64,000 nt of DNA from Rhabdothermincola salaria (GTDB taxonomy: Bacteria; Actinomycetota; Acidimicrobiia; Acidimicrobiales; Acidimicrobilacustridaceae). The stretch spans positions 868,001-932,000 of the forward strand of contig NZ_JAJQXW010000001.1 of NCBI RefSeq assembly GCF_021246445.1, in the 5' to 3' direction. Positions 24,738 to 33,807 of the stretch are shown piece after piece. Under the pieces are notes generated by a model, which was given only the letters and a program-made list of their open reading frames with translations, was not told the DNA's origin and made no database searches. The position numbers and the translations under genes are program-made. Position 1 is the first letter of the stretch. Each line of letters opens with the position of its first letter.

Positions 24738-25898
24738 GTGGCCTCCCATCGCATCGTCGACACCGACGCCCAGCTACGGGCCGTCATCGACGCACTGCTC
24801 GACCAGCCCGAGTACGCCCTCGACACCGAGTTCCACCGCGAGCGCACCTACTACCCGAAGCTCGCCCTCATGCAGCTGGCCTGGCCCGGTGAGCTCGTCC
24901 TCGTCGACCCGCTCGCCGTCGACCTGGCGCCGTTCGCCGAGGTCCTCGACAGTGCGGCCACGGCCGTGCTGCACGCCGCCGACCAGGATCTCGAAGTGCT
25001 CGAACTGGCCTGCGGCACCGTGCCCTCGACCCTCTTCGACACGCAGTTGGCCGCCGGCTTCGTCGGGATGAGCACCCCCTCGCTGGCCTCGCTGTACGAG
25101 CGGATCGTCGACGTGCGCGTCGGCAAAGCCGATCGCCTCACCGACTGGCTGCACCGGCCCCTCACCGACGAGCAGCTGGCCTACGCGGCCAACGACGTCG
25201 CCCACCTGCTGGAGGTCGAGCACCGGCTCCTCGACGACCTCGAGCGTCGAGGCCGACGCCAGTGGGCGCTCGACGAGTGCGCCGCCGCCCTCGCCCGCAC
25301 GCGCGGCCAGCGCGACCCCGAGGAGGCCTGGCGGCGCATCAAGGAGGCCCGTCAGCTCAAGGGGCGGGCTCGTTCCGTCGCCCAGGCGGTCGCCGCCTGG
25401 CGGGAGCGGCGCGCCGCCAGCCTCGACATCCCGGTGCGCTACGTCCTGGCCGACATGGCCGTGGTCGGCATCGCCCAACGGCCCCCGTCCAACCGCAAGG
25501 ACCTCGAGCGCATCCGCGGCCTCGACCGGGGTCTGCGCGACGACGCCGTCGAGAGCCTCCTGGCCGCCGTCCGAGCCGGCACCGACCGGCCGGCACCGGT
25601 CGCCGACGAGCCGAGCAACGGCCCCCTCGATCGCGACCTGCGCCCGGCGGTCGCCCTGGTCTCGGCGTGGGTGTCCCAGCTGGCCCGAGACCTCGAGCTC
25701 GATACCACGCTGCTCGCCACCAGAGCCGACCTCGAGGCCCTCCTGCGCGGCGATGTCGACGCTCGTCTGGCCCAGGGCTGGCGCAACGACATCGTCGGCG
25801 AGCCCATCCGCCGTCTCGTCCAGGGCGAGGCGGCGCTGGCCTTCGCCGGTGGCGGCGAGCTGGTCATCGAGGAGCGCTCCCACCGACCGGTGGGGTGA
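24738..25898 (+). CDS. rnd: Ribonuclease D family 3'-5' exonuclease
   Basis: A 386-residue DEDDy exonuclease for 3' trimming of stable RNAs. Exo I is ALDTEFHRERTYYPKLALMQ, Exo II HAADQDLEVLEL, and Exo III DEQLAYAANDVAHLLEV with the Tyr and Asp of the DEDDy set. Two HRDC-type helical regions follow (about residues 205-280 and 300-370), as in full-length RNase D. The GTG at 24738 gives MASHRIVD; a TTG at 24726 is an alternative start. It stands 70 bp after mobA. Confidence 0.9.
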   Translation: MASHRIVDTDAQLRAVIDALLDQPEYALDTEFHRERTYYPKLALMQLAWPGELVLVDPLAVDLAPFAEVLDSAATAVLHAADQDLEVLELACGTVPSTLFDTQLAAGFVGMSTPSLASLYERIVDVRVGKADRLTDWLHRPLTDEQLAYAANDVAHLLEVEHRLLDDLERRGRRQWALDECAAALARTRGQRDPEEAWRRIKEARQLKGRARSVAQAVAAWRERRAASLDIPVRYVLADMAVVGIAQRPPSNRKDLERIRGLDRGLRDDAVESLLAAVRAGTDRPAPVADEPSNGPLDRDLRPAVALVSAWVSQLARDLELDTTLLATRADLEALLRGDVDARLAQGWRNDIVGEPIRRLVQGEAALAFAGGGELVIEERSHRPVG

Positions 25899-25901
25899 CG
25901 C

Positions 25902-27458
25902 TCAGCCGGGTCGCAGCACCACGGCCTGGTCCGGGGCCAGAGCACCGGTGAACGCGGCGCCCTCCCCGAGGCCGTCGGAGGCCACCTCGATCGTCGTGTG
26001 GGCACTGGCCGCCAGGGCCTCGGTGCCCTCCAGCCTCACCACGGCGTCGGTGAAGTTGACCACGACCACGCGACGATCGCCGGCCGGCGTCTGGCGTGTC
26101 CAGGCCACGACGCCCTCCGGCGCGGCGAGCATGTGCTGAGCGCCGAGCTGCAGCGCCTCGGAGCCACGACGGGCGGCGAGGAGCCGGCGGTAGAGGTGCA
26201 GGATCGAGTGGGGGTCGGCCTTCTCGTCGGCGACGCTGCGGGTCTGGGCCTCGGGTGCGAACGGGAGCCAGGGCTCGCCCGGCCACCCGTGGCCGAGGGT
26301 GGGCTCCCACGGGATCGGGGCCCGGCACCCGTCGCGACCCCCGGGATCGACCACCCGATCGGCGGGCACCTCCGCATCGAGCAGGCCGAGCTCTTCGCCG
26401 GCGTACAGGAACGGCGTGCCCCGCAGGCCCAGGAGGAGCACGGCGGCCGCCCGGGCCCGCCCCTCGTCGCCGTCGTAGCGGGTCCGGTGGCGCGGGTTGT
26501 CGTGGTTCGACAGCACCCACGTCGGCCAGGCCGACAGGGGCTCGAGCTCGGCCACGGTCTTGTCGATCTGGGCTCGCCACTGGGTGGCGTCCCAGGGGGT
26601 GAACAACGGCGGGAAGTTGAACGACAGGTGCAGCTCGTCGTCGTCGCCGTAGTACGGCGCCACCAGCGCCGTGTCGAGCAGGTACACTTCGCCCACGATC
26701 ATGCGGTCGCCGGGGTAGGCGTCGAGCAGGGTGCGGATGCGGCGCAAGAGTGGATGCGTCTCGGGTCGATCGTTCAGCGCAGAGTGGGGGATCGGCAGGT
26801 ACTCCGGGGGATCGTCGGCCAGCTCGGGGTCCTTGCCGATGAGGTGGGTGACGTCCATGCGGAAGCCGTCCACGCCCCGGTCCAACCAGAAGCGCAACAC
26901 GTCGTGCATGGCGGCCTCGACCTCGGGGTTGGACCAGTCGAGATCGGGCTGCTCGGGCAGGAAGCAGTGCAGGTAGTACTGGCCGCTCGCCTCGTCGTAG
27001 GTCCAGGCCGGCTCGGGGGCGAAGGCCGCCACCCAGTTGTTGGGCGGGCCGCCGTCGGGGGCCGGGTCCCGCCAGACGTACCAGTCGCGCTTGGCACTGG
27101 TGCGCCCCTGACGGGACTCGACGAACCACCGATGGTGGTCCGAGGTGTGGTTGGGCACCCAGTCGACGATCACCTTGATGCCGGACGCGTGGGCATCGGC
27201 CACGAGGGCGTCGAAGTCGTCCAGCGTCCCGAAGACCGGGTCCACGTCGCAGTGGTCGGCGACGTCGTAGCCGAAGTCCGCCATGGGGGAGCGGTAGAAC
27301 GGGGACAGCCAGATGGCGTCCACCCCGAGCCACACGAGGTGCTCGAGGTGGGCCCGCACGCCGGCCAGGTCGCCCACCCCGTCACCGTTGGTGTCGGCGA
27401 AGGAACGGGGGTAGATCTGGTAGACGACTGCGCTCTTCCACCACGGTTCGGTGCTCAC
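25902..27458 (-). CDS. GH13 alpha-glucosidase (oligo-1,6-glucosidase-like)
   Basis: A 518-residue cytoplasmic glycoside hydrolase family 13 enzyme that releases glucose from alpha-glucosides. It begins with WWKSAVVYQIYPRSFAD, has WVPNHTSDHHRWF (region I), GFRMDVTHLI with the nucleophile Asp (region II), VGEVYLLD with the acid/base Glu (region III) and LSNHDNPR (region IV); a beta-sheet domain C follows. No signal peptide. A TAGGAT box 7 nt before the GTG at 27458 sets the start over a GTG-less upstream extension. Confidence 0.93.
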   Translation of the reverse strand: MSTEPWWKSAVVYQIYPRSFADTNGDGVGDLAGVRAHLEHLVWLGVDAIWLSPFYRSPMADFGYDVADHCDVDPVFGTLDDFDALVADAHASGIKVIVDWVPNHTSDHHRWFVESRQGRTSAKRDWYVWRDPAPDGGPPNNWVAAFAPEPAWTYDEASGQYYLHCFLPEQPDLDWSNPEVEAAMHDVLRFWLDRGVDGFRMDVTHLIGKDPELADDPPEYLPIPHSALNDRPETHPLLRRIRTLLDAYPGDRMIVGEVYLLDTALVAPYYGDDDELHLSFNFPPLFTPWDATQWRAQIDKTVAELEPLSAWPTWVLSNHDNPRHRTRYDGDEGRARAAAVLLLGLRGTPFLYAGEELGLLDAEVPADRVVDPGGRDGCRAPIPWEPTLGHGWPGEPWLPFAPEAQTRSVADEKADPHSILHLYRRLLAARRGSEALQLGAQHMLAAPEGVVAWTRQTPAGDRRVVVVNFTDAVVRLEGTEALAASAHTTIEVASDGLGEGAAFTGALAPDQAVVLRPG

Positions 27459-27465
27459 CGGCCCG

Positions 27466-27471
27466 ATCCTA
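27466..27471 (-). promoter_or_regulatory. Leaderless -10 box TAGGAT (GH13 gene)
   Basis: On the minus strand TAGGAT (27471-27466) precedes the GTG at 27458 by 7 nt. Confidence 0.55.
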
Positions 27472-27510
27472 CGGTCGAGGGGATGTACCGGGGACCACCT
27501 TCGGGCCCGG

Positions 27511-27516
27511 TACACT
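27511..27516 (+). promoter_or_regulatory. -10 box TACACT for the 61-aa gene
   Basis: TACACT would start a transcript near 27523, giving a leader of about 30 nt that contains GGGAG before the GTG at 27553. Confidence 0.45.
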
Positions 27517-27552
27517 CGCGGACCTTACGTACATCAGGACGGGAGCTGGCCC

Positions 27553-27738
27553 GTGAAAAAGGGGCGACATCGGCGCTTCGAAGAAGCCCGAGCACTCAAG
27601 CGCACCAACGACGATCTCGACGCCATCCTCGATGCGCGCGATGCCGAGCCCTGTCCGGAGTGCGGCGCGGACCCGGGTCACGACCACGCCTCGTGGTGCA
27701 TGTACGAGCGAGAGGTGGACCAGGGCTCGTCCTGGTGA
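27553..27738 (+). CDS. Small Cys/His-rich protein (61 aa), probable metal-binding
   Basis: A 61-residue protein starting with GTG after the ribosome site GGGAG (7-nt spacing). The first half is basic ([16 protein letters not shown]). The second half has a CPECG[11 protein letters not shown] arrangement (about residues 37-52) able to bind a metal ion through Cys and His. No family is recognised with confidence. It lies between the divergent glucosidase and typA. Confidence 0.62.
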   Translation: MKKGRHRRFEEARALKRTNDDLDAILDARDAEPCPECGADPGHDHASWCMYEREVDQGSSW

Positions 27739-27831
27739 CATCGGTCACGCCTCGACCACCGAGGCGTGATCGTGGGGACGTCGCCCGTCGAGGCCGAGGT
27801 CTCCACGGGCTCTGGCACCCCGGCACCCCGG

Positions 27832-27837
27832 TAGGAT
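27832..27837 (+). promoter_or_regulatory. -10 box TAGGAT for typA
   Basis: TAGGAT precedes the typA GTG at 27874 by 36 nt, giving a short leader. Confidence 0.45.
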
Positions 27838-27873
27838 CGTCCCTTCGTCCAATTGCGAAGTGAGCCTCCCCCC

Positions 27874-29694
<1,821 letters not shown>

Positions 29695-29703
29695 CCGGCG
29701 CGG

Positions 29704-30735
29704 TCAGCGCCGGGGCGTGGTGGCGAGCTCCACCGCCCGGGCGACCGCCACGTCGAGGTCGGCGTCGTCCATGATGACCATGGTCGGTCGACCGCCGCTG
29801 CGCCCGGCCAGCTCGATCTCGGCTCGGGCCCGGTCCGGGTCGTGCAGGCGGGCGGGGACGTCGACGAGGAGGCGCCCGATGGTGATGCCCGAGACCGTCG
29901 CGTGGTCCCCGAGACGCCGGTTGTGGTGGTACTGCACGGGACCGGCGAACAACGCCCCCCGTTCCACCCGGAGCTCGGGGAGGCGGCGCCCACCCCGCTC
30001 GAGGCGACGGATGATCTCCACCACGACCCGGTGCTGGGCCCGGGTGCGCTGGTCGCGCCAGGCCGCGATGACGGCGGCGCTCAACGGCTCGGCCGCCCGG
30101 TCGAGCACCGCCAGCGCGGGCTCGTAGGTTCCGCGGTGCTTGCCCGATCGGGTGCGGCGCAGGGCCCGAGGCCCGGGACGACGCCGTGACACACCGCTCA
30201 ACGACGGGTGGTCGAGCCACCGCTTCGCCTCGTTGCCGGCCCGCCGGGCGGCGTCGAGGAGTGGGTCGCTCGACGGGCTCCGGACGTGCTCGGTGGCGGC
30301 TCGGGCGCCCTCGACGACCGTGGTGAGACCGGCGACGAGCACCTGGTTCTCGTCGATGTCGTAGGCCCGGGTCGGGGTGGCGCACACGAAGAGGTCGCGG
30401 TCGCCGAAGCTCGACGCCCGCGCCGACATGGTCTCGCTCCACTGGACCGGACCCCGCAGCTCGCCGATGCAGCGTTCGTTGTGGGACTGCAACGAGGTGG
30501 CCAGCGAGCGGATGTTGCGCGACATCGATCCGAGCAGCTCCTGGGCCTCGGCACCGGTGGCCAGGGCCGAGCCGACGATCTGACCGACCGCGACCTGGCC
30601 CATGCCCGTGAGGGCGGCAGTGGTGGCGATCACGTCGAAGGGCTTGGCCAGGCGGTCGTAGAGGTCGACGAAGGCCTCGTCGGGCGGTTCGGGGACCTCG
30701 TCGGCGTTCACCGCCGAACCGGGCACGGCCGGCAT
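29704..30735 (-). CDS. McrC-like/DUF2357-like partner of an AAA+ ATPase (tentative)
   Basis: A 343-residue soluble protein, start 1 nt after the AAA+ gene. The central segment IGELRGPVQWSETMSAR followed by AYDIDENQVLVAGL resembles the N-terminal region of McrC/DUF2357 proteins, which have a W-x-x-T-x-x-R block and a D-x-x-EN-x-x-L helix. The C-terminal half is Arg-rich and beta-containing; I do not see the D...E-x-K nuclease motif of true McrC, so it may be degenerate or a different effector. The tight coupling to an McrB-type ATPase is the stronger evidence. It would act with the ATPase in the cytoplasm. Confidence 0.5.
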   Translation of the reverse strand: MPAVPGSAVNADEVPEPPDEAFVDLYDRLAKPFDVIATTAALTGMGQVAVGQIVGSALATGAEAQELLGSMSRNIRSLATSLQSHNERCIGELRGPVQWSETMSARASSFGDRDLFVCATPTRAYDIDENQVLVAGLTTVVEGARAATEHVRSPSSDPLLDAARRAGNEAKRWLDHPSLSGVSRRRPGPRALRRTRSGKHRGTYEPALAVLDRAAEPLSAAVIAAWRDQRTRAQHRVVVEIIRRLERGGRRLPELRVERGALFAGPVQYHHNRRLGDHATVSGITIGRLLVDVPARLHDPDRARAEIELAGRSGGRPTMVIMDDADLDVAVARAVELATTPRR

Positions 30736-30736
30736 C

Positions 30737-31672
30737 TCAGACCGAGAGCTCCACGCCCAGGACCTCGCGGATCGTGCGCTGGGCCTCGAGGCGCTCCGGC
30801 TCGTCGAGCTCGGCCGCCACCACGCGGTACAAGGTGGTGGCCCGGCGGTCCTCCATGCCCTCGAACTGCGGCAGGAAGTAGGCGTAGAAGACCTCGTAGA
30901 CGAGCCGCGACGGGGTGGGGCCGTCCTTGGCCCGTCGCGCTGCGTACTTGGCGGCGTCGAGGTAGACGGCTGGGCCCAGATCGGTGAACTGGCGCAGGGT
31001 GAGGAGACGGGCGACGATCTCGCCAGGGCCCTTGAGCAGCTCCACGTAGGCGTCGTCGGGTGGCGTGCCGACCTCCACGAAGGCGAACCGGCGCATGAGG
31101 GCGTAGCTCATGTCGAAGAGCAGGTTCTTGTCGAAGACGTTCATGGTGGCGATGATGCGCCAGTTGGCCGGCACCCGGATGGGGTCGGTCTTCTCGGGCA
31201 CCTCCACACCGGCCGGCACCAGCGAGATCGGGTCGGGGGTGCCCTTGCGCTTGAACGGCAGCACGACCGCGGATCCGGCCAGCACGGTGAAGAGCTGGCC
31301 GAACGCGCGGTCGAAGTTGGACCGGTTGAGCTCGTCGATCACCAGCCAGCGGCCGCTCTGGATGGCATCGATGAAGAGGCCGGGACGGTAGATGAGCCCT
31401 TCGGGCGTCGGTTGGAGGCCGCCGATGGTCTCGAACGTCGTCCACTCGCTGGTGGCCGTCGTGGGCAGGTAGCCCGTGCAGAACATGGCCTGGCGGGCCA
31501 CCTCGGCGGCCAGGTAGGCCAGAGTCGTCTTGCCGGTGCCGGGGGGGCCGGTGAGGATCACGTGCTTGCCCGAGTCGATGGCCGCCACCAGCTGCTCGAG
31601 CACGTAGTCGGGGAAGAGCAGCCCGGCGTCGTCGGTGGCGTCCTTGAGAGCGGCCGCGGTGAAGGAGATCAT
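30737..31672 (-). CDS. McrB-like/MoxR-like AAA+ ATPase
   Basis: A 311-residue single AAA+ domain. Walker A is TGPPGTGKTT (about residues 40-49), Walker B LVIDELNRSNFDRAFGQL, sensor 1 IIATMNVFDKNLL, and the Arg finger region ALMRRFAFVEV. The MN-x-x-D segment after sensor 1 is the position of the McrB-family MNTADRS signature, and DELNR is likewise typical of McrB and related remodelling ATPases. No DNA-recognition domain precedes it. It starts 3 nt after the Cys-rich gene and ends 1 nt before the McrC-like gene, so the three form one operon. Nucleotide specificity (ATP or GTP) is not evident. Confidence 0.82.
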   Translation of the reverse strand: MISFTAAALKDATDDAGLLFPDYVLEQLVAAIDSGKHVILTGPPGTGKTTLAYLAAEVARQAMFCTGYLPTTATSEWTTFETIGGLQPTPEGLIYRPGLFIDAIQSGRWLVIDELNRSNFDRAFGQLFTVLAGSAVVLPFKRKGTPDPISLVPAGVEVPEKTDPIRVPANWRIIATMNVFDKNLLFDMSYALMRRFAFVEVGTPPDDAYVELLKGPGEIVARLLTLRQFTDLGPAVYLDAAKYAARRAKDGPTPSRLVYEVFYAYFLPQFEGMEDRRATTLYRVVAAELDEPERLEAQRTIREVLGVELSV

Positions 31673-31675
31673 CTG

Positions 31676-32449
31676 CTACCTCTCGACCTCGTGGTGGTCG
31701 GGGTTGAGCGCGGGATGCGGGAGCCCCGGGCTCGTGCGGGCGTCGAGGATCTCGGCCAGCACGGCGTAGGGGCCCACTCCGACAAGCCGCTCGATGTCGG
31801 CCCGGCACGCCTGGTAGACCGCCTCGTGGCCGACGAAGGCCGTCGGGTCCTCGGTGCACCACCAGTGGAAGTCGTCGCCCCCCGCGCCCCAGTCGCGCCG
31901 CTTCCACTCTCGCAGGATGTAGGTGAGGTGGTCGTTGTCGTCGCGGTGGTAGTCGAGGCGGAACGGGACCTGCCAGCACACCTCGGGCTTCCAGTCGAGG
32001 AAGCTCTCGCCCCGGCGCAGTGCGGCCTGGTGCAGGGCGCAGCCGGCGCCGGTGGGGAAACCCGGACGGTTCAAGAAGATGCAGGCGTCGTCGACGACGT
32101 GGGTCTGCCAGGTGCCCTGCTCGTTGCGGTACACGGGGCCTCCGACCGCCTCTGCCTCGGCGGCGTACTGCCACTCGTCGTCACCCAGGAGAGCGGCGTA
32201 GGCGAGCGTGCGCTTGCGGTCCTTCTTGCCGGTGAAGTGGGCCCCCCAGCTGCAACAGCCCAACTCGCGCTCGATGTCGGGTTCCTCACCGATGCCGGGG
32301 CAGCCGTCGCCGTAGATGCACGTCCAGTTCGACGACAAGAAGGTCACGTCGAAGGTGTAGGTGTCACCTCCGTGGTCGAACGAGAGCCACTCGTGCACGT
32401 CGCCGGCCCCGGCGGGCACGACTGGGATCGGCAGGGATGTTCGAGCCAC
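31676..32449 (-). CDS. Cys-rich protein, DUF3109/YkgJ-like metal-binding (tentative)
   Basis: A 257-residue cytoplasmic protein with conserved-looking Cys at about positions 44, 50, 65, 66, 123, 137 and 158 (TCIYGDGC, GCCSWG, DACIFLNR, GAGCALHQAAL, PEVCWQVP). This layout recalls Zn/Fe-S proteins of the YkgJ/DUF3109 group, although I cannot confirm family membership. The C-terminal third contains WWCTEDPTAF and is acidic. Start is GTG at 32449. It heads the operon with the McrB-like ATPase and may act as a sensor or modifying enzyme; function unknown. Confidence 0.62.
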   Translation of the reverse strand: MARTSLPIPVVPAGAGDVHEWLSFDHGGDTYTFDVTFLSSNWTCIYGDGCPGIGEEPDIERELGCCSWGAHFTGKKDRKRTLAYAALLGDDEWQYAAEAEAVGGPVYRNEQGTWQTHVVDDACIFLNRPGFPTGAGCALHQAALRRGESFLDWKPEVCWQVPFRLDYHRDDNDHLTYILREWKRRDWGAGGDDFHWWCTEDPTAFVGHEAVYQACRADIERLVGVGPYAVLAEILDARTSPGLPHPALNPDHHEVER

Positions 32450-32508
32450 GACGGGAGCCTGTCGGTCGACGGTGGGGGGGCGAGCGCAGGCTACCGGGGT
32501 CGATCGGT

Positions 32509-32514
32509 CAGGAT
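32509..32514 (+). promoter_or_regulatory. Probable leaderless -10 box CAGGAT
   Basis: CAGGAT stands 6 nt before the ATG at 32521. Confidence 0.35.
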
Positions 32515-32520
32515 GGGGGG

Positions 32521-32730
32521 ATGGCTGGAGAGTTCGACGACATCCGGGAACGGCTCGAGGGGATCGCCGAGGAGCTGGCCGACCTGGCCATCGTGCGGTT
32601 GCGGGAGTCCATCGATGCCGGCGGCCACGAGCTCCCCGTCGACGAGAAGCGCCTCACGCGGGCCCGACGGGCCGTGGAGAAGGCCGCCAACCTCCTGCGC
32701 ACCGACGAGGACGGCTTCGCCGAGGCCTGA
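32521..32730 (+). CDS. Small helical protein (69 aa)
   Basis: A 69-residue charged protein predicted all-helical (EFDDIRERLEGIAEELADLA..., then RARRAVEKAANLL). It resembles short coiled-coil proteins found in actinobacteria but I cannot name a family. Divergent from the Cys-rich/AAA+ operon, convergent with the LOG gene 18 bp away. Confidence 0.6.
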   Translation: MAGEFDDIRERLEGIAEELADLAIVRLRESIDAGGHELPVDEKRLTRARRAVEKAANLLRTDEDGFAEA

Positions 32731-32748
32731 CCCGCGCCCTGCGCCGGA

Positions 32749-33807
32749 TCAGGCCGCGTTGTCGTTGATGCGGTCGATGAGGTGGCGCAGGCGGGCGTAG
32801 CTGCGCCGATCGAAGCCGAACCCGATGCGGGGCAGGTCCGGCACGTCGTCGTCCTCGAGCTCGCTCTCCGACGTGTCGACCACGGCGATCGGCCCCCCGG
32901 TGACCATGTCGCCGAACTCCGCGTTGAGCTCGGCCAGCTCGTCGTCGTCAGGTCGATCGAGCAGGCGCAGGACCAAGCGTCGCCCGACGAAGCGCATGGA
33001 GTGGTAGCGACGGTAGAAGTGGCAGACCTCATCGACGGCCTCGTCGACGTGCTCGCACACCTTCACGAAGCTCATGTCGTCGGGGGAGATCAGCGAACGC
33101 CCGGCCAGCTCGGTCTCGGTGAAGCGCATCCAGCTCTGCCAGTAGGAGCTGCCCTCGGGCTCGATCAGCACCACGGGGCAGATGGGTGAACGACCGGTCT
33201 GCATGAGGGTGAACAGCTCGAACGCCTCGTCGAGGGTGCCGAACCCACCCGGGAGCAGCGCGAACGCCGAGGACTCCTTCATGAACGCCAGCTTGCGGGT
33301 GAAGAAGTACCGGTAGTTCACCAGCTTGGGGTCGTTGGCCAGGATGGCGGCGGCTTCCTGCTCGAACGGCAACATGATGTTGACGCCGAAGGCGGCGTCG
33401 ACCCCGGCCCCCTCGATGCCGGCCTCCATGATCCCCGGGCCGCCACCGGTGATGACCATCCAGCCCTGCTCGGCGATGGCCCGTCCGAAGTCGCGGGCGG
33501 CGCGGTATCCGGGATCGTCGACCCGGGTCCGGGCGGACCCGAAGATCGAGGCCTTGCGGATGTCGCGGTAGGGCTCGAACACGCTGGCGGAGTAGCGCAG
33601 CTCCTTCAGGGCCGAGTTGGCCAGCTTGAGGTCACCCCGGTCGCGGTACTCCCGGCCCATCCGCACCACCGAGACCAGCATCTCGAACAGCAGGTCGTCG
33701 TTGCGATCGATCCCGGCGGTGGCCAGCACCTCGGCGAGGCGACGGTCGAGCTCTGAGTCGCCCGTGCGGTACCGGGAGCGGGCGCTCGGGGTCCGGCGGT
33801 CGCTCAC
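32749..33807 (-). CDS. LOG family (lysine-decarboxylase-like) protein
   Basis: A 352-residue member of the TIGR00730/LOG superfamily with the nucleotide-binding GGGPGIMEA and PGGFGTLDEAFE motifs (about residues 117-125 and 181-192). LOG enzymes hydrolyse nucleoside 5'-monophosphates to free base and ribose phosphate. It is longer than plant-type LOGs (about 200 residues): about 90 extra N-terminal residues are helical, and an acidic C-terminal region follows the core, as in the larger bacterial subgroup. The GTG start overlaps the fbiC stop (GTGA), which places it in the tkt-to-fbiC run. Confidence 0.85.
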   Translation of the reverse strand: MSDRRTPSARSRYRTGDSELDRRLAEVLATAGIDRNDDLLFEMLVSVVRMGREYRDRGDLKLANSALKELRYSASVFEPYRDIRKASIFGSARTRVDDPGYRAARDFGRAIAEQGWMVITGGGPGIMEAGIEGAGVDAAFGVNIMLPFEQEAAAILANDPKLVNYRYFFTRKLAFMKESSAFALLPGGFGTLDEAFELFTLMQTGRSPICPVVLIEPEGSSYWQSWMRFTETELAGRSLISPDDMSFVKVCEHVDEAVDEVCHFYRRYHSMRFVGRRLVLRLLDRPDDDELAELNAEFGDMVTGGPIAVVDTSESELEDDDVPDLPRIGFGFDRRSYARLRHLIDRINDNAA

